Assembly (NCBI GenBank): GCA_007116505.1
Contig: SKII01000141.1
Coordinates: forward strand, 1 to 12,109
From: Nitriliruptoraceae bacterium
Lineage (GTDB): Bacteria > Actinomycetota > Nitriliruptoria > Nitriliruptorales > Nitriliruptoraceae
Length of the DNA stretch: 12,109 bases
Reading direction: 5' to 3'
In this document: positions 6,870 through 12,109 of the stretch, piece by piece
Numbering within the stretch: the stretch's first letter is position 1
Layout of the letters: each line of letters opens with the position of its first letter
Translations under genes and position numbers: made by a program
The notes under the pieces: model-generated
Told to the model about the DNA's origin: nothing
Database searches by the model: none
Seen by the model: the letters and a program-made list of their open reading frames with translations, nothing else

Positions 6870-6897
6870 TTGAGTCTTGCAGTTGAACTGCTATACC
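6870..6897 (+). promoter_or_regulatory. Candidate sigma-70-type promoter of the carboxylase operon
   Basis: TTGAGT (6870-6875) and TATACC (6892-6897) are separated by 16 bases. Each matches four of six positions of the TTGACA/TATAAT consensus. Transcription would begin near 6904, giving a leader of about two dozen bases before the GTG at 6928. The stretch is notably AT-richer than its surroundings. Confidence 0.5.
6879..6891. promoter_or_regulatory. 13-bp palindrome inside the candidate promoter (likely operator)
   Basis: GCAGTT-G-AACTGC is a perfect odd palindrome centred on 6885. It fills most of the spacer and abuts the -10 hexamer of the candidate promoter, where a repressor dimer would block RNA polymerase. 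TetR- or GntR-type regulators are common for acyl-CoA catabolic operons, but the family cannot be told from the site. Confidence 0.45.
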
Positions 6898-6927
6898 TGA
6901 GTTTCTCTCACTTCCGAGGTCGCTGAC

Positions 6928-8550
6928 GTGCCTGTCTTCCGAAGTCGCATCAACACATCCTCTGCGACGTTCCAGGAGAACCGCGAGCAGATGCTCGAGC
7001 TCGTGGGGCAGCTCCGGGAGCTCGGGGGGCGTGCAGCAGCACGTTCGAACGCCAAGGAGGAGTTCTTCGCCTCCCGCGGCCAGCTCCTCCCGCGCGAGCG
7101 ACTGGCTCGCCTGCTCGACCCGGGTACGCCGTTCCTGGAGATCGGCAACCTCGGCGGCTACCTGCGGGACACCGACGATGCAGACAAGAGCATCCCCGGC
7201 GGTGCACAGCTGATCGGTATCGGCTTCGTGTCCGGCACCCGGTGCATGGTGATCGCCAACGACTCCGGCATCAACGCGGGTGCGCTCACCCCGATGGGGG
7301 GCGAGAAGTTCCTGCGCGCGCAGCGGCTCGCCCTCGAGAACCGGCTGCCGCTGCTCATGCTGGTGGAGTCCGCCGGCGCGAACCTGCTGGAGACCCAGGT
7401 CGAGTTCTTCGTCGGGGGTGGCGCCTTCTACGCCAACCTCGCGCGGCTGTCCGCCGCCGGTCTTCCGGTCATCACCGTGCTGCACGGTTCCTCCACCGCC
7501 GGTGGCGCCTACTTCCCGGGGATGAGCGATGTGGTGATCGGGGTCCGAGGCCGCGGACGGGCGTTCCTGGCGGGGCCCCCGTTGCTGAAGGCGGCCACGG
7601 GCGAGGTCGCCGACGACGAGGAGCTCGGCGGCGTCGACATGCACGCGACCACCTCCGGCCTCGTCGAGTACGTCGCCGAGGACGACAACGACGGCATCCG
7701 CATCGCGCGGGAGGTCGTCGACCGGATGCGCTGGGGCCGGTCCTGGCTCCCCGAACCCGCCCGCGACTTCGACGAGCCGCGCTACGACCCCGACGAGCTC
7801 TGCGGCATCGTCCCCCTCGACTACCGCCAGCCCTACGACATGCGTGAGGTCGCCGCACGGATCGTCGACGGCTCCGAGCTGCTCGACTTCAAGCCGGGGT
7901 ACGGGTCCGCCACGGTCTGCCTCGAAGCCCAGGTCCACGGATACCCGGTCGGGATCATCGGCAACAACGGTCCGATCGACAACGACGGCGCGACCAAGGT
8001 CACGCACTTCATCCACCGCTGTACCCAGCTCGGCACACCCCTGGTCTTCCTGCAGAACACCACCGGGTACATGGTCGGGACCACCACCGAGCAGCGCGGC
8101 ATGGTCAAGCACGGTTCCAAGATGATCCAGGCGGTGACCAACGCGCCGGTCCCGCGGTTCACCTTCATGATCGGCGCGAGCTTCGGTGCCGGCAACTACG
8201 GGATGTGCGGACGCGGGTACGACCCCCGCTTCCTGTTCACGTGGCCGAACGCCCGCACGGGGCTCATGGGCGGTCCGCAGGCCGCGACGACCATGCGCAT
8301 CGTCGCGGAGCAGCGCGCCCAGCGCAGGGGCGAGGTGCTCGATGAGGACGCCGTCGAGGCGTACGTCGAGCAGATCGTCCGCCACCACGAGGGACAGCAG
8401 TCGGCCTTCGTGACCTCGGGTCGGGGGCTCGACGACGGGATGATTGACCCGAGGGACACGCGTCGGGTGCTGGGCTTCCTGCTCGGGACCGTGCACGAGG
8501 CCGATGCCGCCGACGTCAACCCCCTGACCTTCGCCGTCGCACGACCGTGA
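6928..8550 (+). CDS. Biotin-dependent acyl-CoA carboxylase, carboxyltransferase (beta) subunit, AtuC/LiuB-like
   Basis: A 540-residue carboxyltransferase subunit that moves CO2 from carboxybiotin to an acyl-CoA. The N-terminal crotonase-like half carries NDSGINAGALTPMGGEK (111-127) and the oxyanion-hole segment GSSTAGGAY (187-195). The C-terminal half has NNGPIDNDGATK, FLQNTTGYMVG and the signature GASFGAGNYGMCGRGYDPRF. The layout and sequence match the beta subunits of 3-methylcrotonyl-CoA carboxylase (MCC, LiuB) and geranyl-CoA carboxylase (GCC, AtuC). Details such as AFLAGPPLLKAATGEVADDEELGG (across 212-235) and HGSSTAGG look more AtuC-like to me, and an AtuA gene sits downstream. The GTG start at 6928 has GAGG with an eight-base spacer. 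It is first in the rightward operon and its partner alpha subunit is two genes on. Substrate, branched C5 versus longer terpenoid acyl-CoA, is not settled. Confidence 0.92.
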   Translation: MPVFRSRINTSSATFQENREQMLELVGQLRELGGRAAARSNAKEEFFASRGQLLPRERLARLLDPGTPFLEIGNLGGYLRDTDDADKSIPGGAQLIGIGFVSGTRCMVIANDSGINAGALTPMGGEKFLRAQRLALENRLPLLMLVESAGANLLETQVEFFVGGGAFYANLARLSAAGLPVITVLHGSSTAGGAYFPGMSDVVIGVRGRGRAFLAGPPLLKAATGEVADDEELGGVDMHATTSGLVEYVAEDDNDGIRIAREVVDRMRWGRSWLPEPARDFDEPRYDPDELCGIVPLDYRQPYDMREVAARIVDGSELLDFKPGYGSATVCLEAQVHGYPVGIIGNNGPIDNDGATKVTHFIHRCTQLGTPLVFLQNTTGYMVGTTTEQRGMVKHGSKMIQAVTNAPVPRFTFMIGASFGAGNYGMCGRGYDPRFLFTWPNARTGLMGGPQAATTMRIVAEQRAQRRGEVLDEDAVEAYVEQIVRHHEGQQSAFVTSGRGLDDGMIDPRDTRRVLGFLLGTVHEADAADVNPLTFAVARP

Positions 8551-8565
8551 TCCGGAAGGACCAAG

Positions 8566-9387
8566 ATGGCTCCGCCGATGCTGCCCGAGACACCCACGCT
8601 GCTGACCTCGTTCGAGGATGGCCTCCTGCGTGTGACCCTGAACCGCCCCGAGCGCCGCAACGCCATGTCGGACGAGATGCTCGTCGACCTCTTGGCGGTC
8701 ATGAGCGCGGTCAGAGACGACCCGCTCGTACGGATCGTGGTGCTGCGGGGTGCCGGTGGGATCTTCAGTGCCGGCGGCGACCTCAAGAGCTTCCGCTCGA
8801 TGGCCGGTTCCCGGGACACGGACCGCGCGCCGGTGATCCGGATGAACCGGCGCTTCGGTGACCTCATCGAGGTCGTCGACGAGCTGCGGGCCGTGCTCAT
8901 CAGCGTCATCGACCGCGCAGCGCTGGCCGGGGGCATGGGGCTCGCCGCGTCCTCCGACGTCGTGATCACCGAACCCACGGCGCGGTTCTCGCTCACCGAG
9001 ACCACGCTCGGGCTCGTCCCTGCCCAGATCGCGCCGGTGATCGCCCGTCGGATCGGTGTCGTGGCGACACGACGGCTGGCGGTGACCGCATCCCGGTTCG
9101 ATGGCGTCGAGGCCGAACGGCTGGGCCTCGTGGACATCCTCGCCGAGGACCTCGATGCGGCACTGGAGAGCGTGATCGCGGACGTCCGCCTGTGCGGCCC
9201 GGACGCGAACGCGGCCACCAAGCGGCTCATCAACCAGATCGGGACCCTGTCGACGGCCGCCATGTTCGACCGCTGCGCCGAGGTGTTCGCCGACGCGATG
9301 CTCGGCTCCGAAGCCGCAGCGGGCATCGACTCCTTCCTCGAGAAGACGCCGCGGCCGTGGGCGTCGGGGAGCGACGACGACGCATGA
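8566..9387 (+). CDS. Enoyl-CoA hydratase/isomerase (crotonase) family protein, AtuE/LiuC-like
   Basis: A 273-residue crotonase-fold protein. It begins with the standard VTLNRPERRNAM (23-34) and has the first oxyanion loop FSAGGDLK (67-74) and the second in LAGGMGLA (120-127). Of the two crotonase catalytic glutamates, the first is replaced by glycine (G125, aligned with E144 of rat crotonase). The second is kept as E145 in FSLTETTLGLVPAQIAP (141-157), exactly 20 residues later as in crotonase. The phrase ETTLGLxPAQIAP recalls isohexenylglutaconyl-CoA hydratase (AtuE) rather than methylglutaconyl-CoA hydratase. It sits between the two carboxylase subunits and follows the beta subunit by 15 bp containing GGAAGGA. 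The expected job is to hydrate the 3-substituted glutaconyl-CoA made by that carboxylase. With one glutamate missing it might instead be an isomerase or lyase. Confidence 0.88.
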   Translation: MAPPMLPETPTLLTSFEDGLLRVTLNRPERRNAMSDEMLVDLLAVMSAVRDDPLVRIVVLRGAGGIFSAGGDLKSFRSMAGSRDTDRAPVIRMNRRFGDLIEVVDELRAVLISVIDRAALAGGMGLAASSDVVITEPTARFSLTETTLGLVPAQIAPVIARRIGVVATRRLAVTASRFDGVEAERLGLVDILAEDLDAALESVIADVRLCGPDANAATKRLINQIGTLSTAAMFDRCAEVFADAMLGSEAAAGIDSFLEKTPRPWASGSDDDA

Positions 9388-11378
9388 GTGGCTTCGACAC
9401 CCTGCTGGTCGCGAACCGGGGCGAGATCGCCGTCCGGATCATCCGCACGGCCCGTGACCTCGGCTACCGGCCCATCGCGATCCATTCCGACGCCGACGCG
9501 GCTGCGCCACACGTGCGGCTCGCCGACGACGCCGTGCGCGTCGGTCCCGCACCGGCGGCCGAGTCCTACCTGCGTATCGAGCACGTCCTCGACGCGGCGG
9601 TGGCATCCGGTGCCCAGGCGATCCACCCCGGGTACGGCTTCCTGTCCGAGAACGCCCGGTTCGCCCAGGCCGTCCTCGACGCCGGCCTGGTGTGGGTCGG
9701 CCCGCCGCCTGCGGCGATCGAATCCATGGGGGACAAGGCCGCGGCGAAACGCCTGATGCGCGACGCCGGTGTCCCCCTGCTCCCCGGGTACCAGGGCGTC
9801 GACCAGTCCGACGAGCTCCTGCTGCGCGAGGCCGAGCGGATCGGCGTCCCGTTGATGGTCAAGGCCGCAGCAGGTGGGGGTGGCAAGGGTATGCGGCTGG
9901 TGACCGACGCCGCCGGCCTCCCGGATGCGATCGGTGCCGCGCGTCGCGAAGCGGCCAGCGCGTTCGGCAACGACGGCCTCATCATCGAGCGCGCGCTGCT
10001 GCGGCCACGCCATGTCGAGATCCAGGTCCTCGCCGATCACCACGGCAACGTGCTCTCCCTCGGCGAGCGCGACTGCTCGATCCAGCGCCGGCACCAGAAG
10101 GTCGTCGAGGAGGCACCCAGTCCCGCGGTCGATGCCGCACTGCGTTCCACCATGGGACGGGCCGCCGTCGACGCCGCTGCCGCCGTCGGGTACGTGGGAG
10201 CGGGCACCGTGGAGTTCCTCCTCGATACCGACTCGGTCGATCCGGGCGATCCGTCGCGTCCGGGGTTCTTCTTCCTCGAGATGAACACGCGCCTGCAGGT
10301 GGAGCATCCGGTCACCGAACTGGTCACCGGGCTCGATCTCGTCGAGTGGCAGCTGCGGGTCGCCCAGGGCGAGGCCCTGGGGTTCACCCAGGACGAGGTG
10401 GCCATCGACGGCCACGCGATCGAGGTCCGACTCTACGCCGAGGATCCCGCCAACGACTTCCTGCCAGCCTCGGGGACGGTGGCCGCGTTCGAGGTCGGCG
10501 CCGGGGTCCGGGTCGACACCGGCGTCGAGGTGGGCAGCATCGTCGGCGCACACTACGACCCGATGATCGCCAAGATCATCGCGCACGCCCCCGATCGGGA
10601 CACGGCGCGACGGCGCCTGCGCAGCGCGCTGGCCGACGCCACCGTCCTCGGGCTGACCACGAACCGCGCGTTCCTCGTCGACGTGCTGTCCCAGGAGCTG
10701 TTCGCGGACGGCGGGGCGACGACGGCCTTCCTCGACGAGGTCGACCTCGCCGCCGCCGACCCGGTCGACGCGGCGACGGTGGCCGCAGCAGCAGCCGTGA
10801 TGCACCGTGAGCGTTGCCTGGTGGCTGAGCGGCGCACGCCGGGCCTGTCCGAGTGGGACAGCCGCGGTTCGCGCGATGTCACGATGCGGCTCGCGGTCGG
10901 CGACGACCTGCATGACGTGGTCGTCCACACCCACCTCGGACGCACACAGGTGCATCTCGCCGACACCGTGGTCGCGACCGACGCACAGGCTGACGTCGTG
11001 ATCGTCGGCGACCGGCGTGTGCCGTACCGGGCGGTGGTCCGCGGCCAGGACCACCTGCTGCTGCGGCTCGGTACCCGCGACCTCGAGGTGCGTGACGTCC
11101 TTCTCGCACCGCCCGAGGACACCGTGGTGCGCGGCGAGGGGATCCTGCTCGCACCGATGCACGGTGGTGTGACCGCGGTGCACGTCGCACCCGGCGATCG
11201 GGTCCGCCTCGGCGACGTGGTCGCCGTGCTCGAGGCGATGAAGATGGAGCACACCATGACCGCGGACGTCGACGGTCTCGTCGCAGAGGTCTGCGTCAGC
11301 GCAGGCTCGCAGGTCGCGACGGACGACGTCCTCGTACGCATCACCCCTGACGAGGAGCTCGATGATGAGGAACGATGA
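9384..11378 (+). CDS. Acyl-CoA carboxylase alpha subunit: biotin carboxylase plus biotin carrier, AtuF/LiuD-like
   Basis: A 664-residue alpha subunit that carboxylates its own biotin using ATP and bicarbonate. The biotin carboxylase N-domain is residues 4-115 (LLVANRGEIAVRIIR, HPGYGFLSEN). The ATP-grasp domain follows: MVKAAAGGGGKGM (158-170), HVEIQVL (210-216), RRHQKVVEE (235-243) and EMNTRLQVEHPVTE (299-312). The carboxylase C-domain runs to about 450. A middle BT-like region of low similarity leads to the C-terminal biotinyl domain, with the biotinylation site EAMKM, K620. An extra eight or nine residues (DSVDPGDPSRPG, 283-294) sit before the EMNTR strand. The frame is open upstream to 9192, but homology starts at the ATG at 9384, which overlaps the hydratase stop as ATGA; this implies coupled translation. 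With the beta subunit at 6928 it should form an alpha6-beta6 holoenzyme as MCC and GCC do. Confidence 0.94.
   Translation: MSGFDTLLVANRGEIAVRIIRTARDLGYRPIAIHSDADAAAPHVRLADDAVRVGPAPAAESYLRIEHVLDAAVASGAQAIHPGYGFLSENARFAQAVLDAGLVWVGPPPAAIESMGDKAAAKRLMRDAGVPLLPGYQGVDQSDELLLREAERIGVPLMVKAAAGGGGKGMRLVTDAAGLPDAIGAARREAASAFGNDGLIIERALLRPRHVEIQVLADHHGNVLSLGERDCSIQRRHQKVVEEAPSPAVDAALRSTMGRAAVDAAAAVGYVGAGTVEFLLDTDSVDPGDPSRPGFFFLEMNTRLQVEHPVTELVTGLDLVEWQLRVAQGEALGFTQDEVAIDGHAIEVRLYAEDPANDFLPASGTVAAFEVGAGVRVDTGVEVGSIVGAHYDPMIAKIIAHAPDRDTARRRLRSALADATVLGLTTNRAFLVDVLSQELFADGGATTAFLDEVDLAAADPVDAATVAAAAAVMHRERCLVAERRTPGLSEWDSRGSRDVTMRLAVGDDLHDVVVHTHLGRTQVHLADTVVATDAQADVVIVGDRRVPYRAVVRGQDHLLLRLGTRDLEVRDVLLAPPEDTVVRGEGILLAPMHGGVTAVHVAPGDRVRLGDVVAVLEAMKMEHTMTADVDGLVAEVCVSAGSQVATDDVLVRITPDEELDDEER
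11352..11357 (+). promoter_or_regulatory. Shine-Dalgarno site for the AtuA-family gene, inside the alpha-subunit gene
   Basis: GAGGAG lies in the last codons of the carboxylase alpha subunit, seven bases before the ATG at 11365 and four before the adjoining ATG at 11362. Spacing favours 11365. The alpha-subunit stop (11376-11378) lies past the start, so the genes overlap by 14 bp. Confidence 0.6.
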
Positions 11379-12109
11379 CGTCGTGACGATCGGCAGCGCA
11401 GCCGGGGCGTGGGGCGACACGATCCTGTCGACGCCGCAGCTGCTGGCCTCGCGCCGCTGCGACTACATCATCTACGAGGGTCTCGCCGAGATCACGATGG
11501 GCATCCTCACGCGGCAGAAGCTGCGTGACCCGTCACGCGGCTACGCGACGGACATCATCCACACGATCGCCGACCACCTGGCCGCGTTCACCGAACAGGG
11601 CATCAAGGTCGTCACCAACGCCGGCGGGATCAACCCAGGCGCCGCCGCCCAGCTGATCCGCGAGGCGGCCCAGGAGGCGGGGATCGAGCTACGGGTCGCC
11701 TCGGTCGTCGGCGATGACCTCTCCGGACGGTTGGAGGAACTCCGCGATCTCGAGCTCTCGGAGATGACCGACGCAGGGCCACTGCCGGACGAGCTGCTGA
11801 GCTTCAACGCCTACCTCGGCGCTCGCCCGATCGCGGCCGCCCTGGACGCCGGGGCCGACATCGTGGTGACCGGGCGTGGCGCCGACTCGGCCCTGGTCCT
11901 CGGCCCGCTGCTGCACGAGTTCGGCTGGGCACACGACGACTGGGACCGGCTCTCCCAGGGCAGCCTGGCGGGCCATCTGCTGGAGTGCGGCCCGCAGTCC
12001 ACGGGCGGGCTGTACACGGACTGGGAGTCGTTCCCCTCGTGGGCGGACATCGGCTACCCCTTGGCCGAGTGCCGCCCGGACGGCAGCTTCGTGCTGACCA
12101 AGCCGGACG
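11365..12109 (+). CDS. atuA: Acyclic terpene utilisation AtuA-family protein (DUF1446), 3' end cut by window edge
   Basis: The frame stays open from 11365 to the window end: 248 residues with no stop. The sequence has the conserved course of the AtuA family: VTIGSAAGAWGD (7-18), CDYIIYEGLAEITMGIL, RGYATDII, IKVVTNAGGINP, GDDL, LSFNAYLGARPI, ALDAGADIVVTGRGADSALV, LHEFGW, DDWDRLSQGSLAGHLLECG and IGYPLAE. AtuA is required for citronellol/geraniol growth in Pseudomonas, but its reaction is not established. The family is cytoplasmic and shows no signal peptide here. It overlaps the carboxylase alpha gene by 14 bp and is clearly in the same operon. In Pseudomonas atuA leads the cluster, whereas here it follows the carboxylase genes. 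Its presence is the best single argument for an Atu-like rather than a leucine-only pathway. Alternative starts are ATG 11362 or a GTG at 11383. Confidence 0.9.
   Translation, partial: MRNDDVVTIGSAAGAWGDTILSTPQLLASRRCDYIIYEGLAEITMGILTRQKLRDPSRGYATDIIHTIADHLAAFTEQGIKVVTNAGGINPGAAAQLIREAAQEAGIELRVASVVGDDLSGRLEELRDLELSEMTDAGPLPDELLSFNAYLGARPIAAALDAGADIVVTGRGADSALVLGPLLHEFGWAHDDWDRLSQGSLAGHLLECGPQSTGGLYTDWESFPSWADIGYPLAECRPDGSFVLTKPD

Larger units (their letters stand above)
6577..6927. other. Divergent control region between the two catabolic operons
   Basis: These 351 bp hold no convincing gene; frames through it are arginine/proline-rich shadows. The two ends differ: the left part (6600-6690) is GC-rich with small palindromes, while 6695-6735 and 6869-6910 are clearly richer in A and T, as promoters are in such genomes. 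It contains a GGTCC-GCTA-GGACC repeat (6642-6655), the palindrome at 6659-6668, an inverted pair of TTTGAGTC octamers (6706-6713 and 6869-6876), TGACAGTCA (6715-6723) and a 13-bp palindrome inside a candidate promoter (6879-6891). No regulator gene lies in the window, so any repressor is encoded elsewhere. Confidence 0.7.

Noticed and set aside
6721..8496. A 591-codon minus-strand open frame across the carboxyltransferase gene
   Set aside because: Antisense shadow of a gene with unmistakable carboxyltransferase motifs; its product has no family features.
9192..9383. N-terminal extension of the carboxylase alpha subunit
   Set aside because: It is an out-of-frame reading of the hydratase 3' end; biotin carboxylase homology begins right at the ATG at 9384.
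8196..11420. A very long open frame on the minus strand (over 1000 codons)
   Set aside because: It is antisense to the carboxylase, hydratase and AtuA genes, which have clear family motifs. Its translation is low-complexity (H, D, R, S-rich) with no recognisable domain. Long antisense frames are expected at this GC content.
1..12109. CRISPR arrays, tRNA/rRNA genes, insertion sequences, phage or attachment sites
   Set aside because: No regularly spaced repeats, cloverleaf-like segments, transposase motifs or flanking inverted repeats with target duplications were seen on either strand by eye.

Overview
The window is about 12.1 kb of very GC-rich DNA. Codon third positions are almost always G or C, GTG starts occur, and genes overlap tightly. 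This suits a high-GC actinobacterium. The lineage is an inference, because no rRNA or other lineage marker is present. I see no tRNA, rRNA, insertion sequence, CRISPR array or phage gene.

Left part (1-3052), general genes: the 5' portion of a thioredoxin-fold protein on the minus strand runs off the left edge. Divergent from it is an EamA/DMT-family membrane transporter. Next comes a DEAD-box RNA helicase broken by a one-base frameshift near 2502, with an odd hydrophobic C-terminal tail.

Right part (3119-12109), a divergently organised acyl-CoA catabolic locus. A 351-bp control region (6577-6927) separates two operons. The leftward operon encodes two acyl-CoA dehydrogenases (ACADs) and an APH-type phosphotransferase. 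The rightward operon encodes a carboxyltransferase (beta) subunit, a crotonase-fold hydratase, a biotin carboxylase/BCCP (alpha) subunit and the start of an AtuA-family protein cut by the right edge. Within each operon most genes overlap or nearly touch (ATGA junctions, 14- to 15-bp gaps, SD sites inside the upstream gene). The set resembles the acyclic terpene utilisation (Atu) and leucine/isovalerate utilisation (Liu) pathways: dehydrogenate a methyl-branched acyl-CoA, carboxylate its gamma-methyl group with a biotin enzyme, then hydrate the glutaconyl-CoA. AtuA and the hydratase type favour the Atu side over plain leucine breakdown.

The most interesting signal is in the two ACADs. Each has lost a different half of the FAD-binding apparatus that a normal homo-oligomer carries, and the losses are complementary. 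This predicts an obligate heteromeric dehydrogenase. The neighbouring phosphotransferase recalls LvaA and the kinase domain of ACAD10/ACAD11, so the locus may handle hydroxylated or phosphorylated acyl-CoAs as well as the Atu/Liu-like carboxylation route. That combination is inferred and untested.
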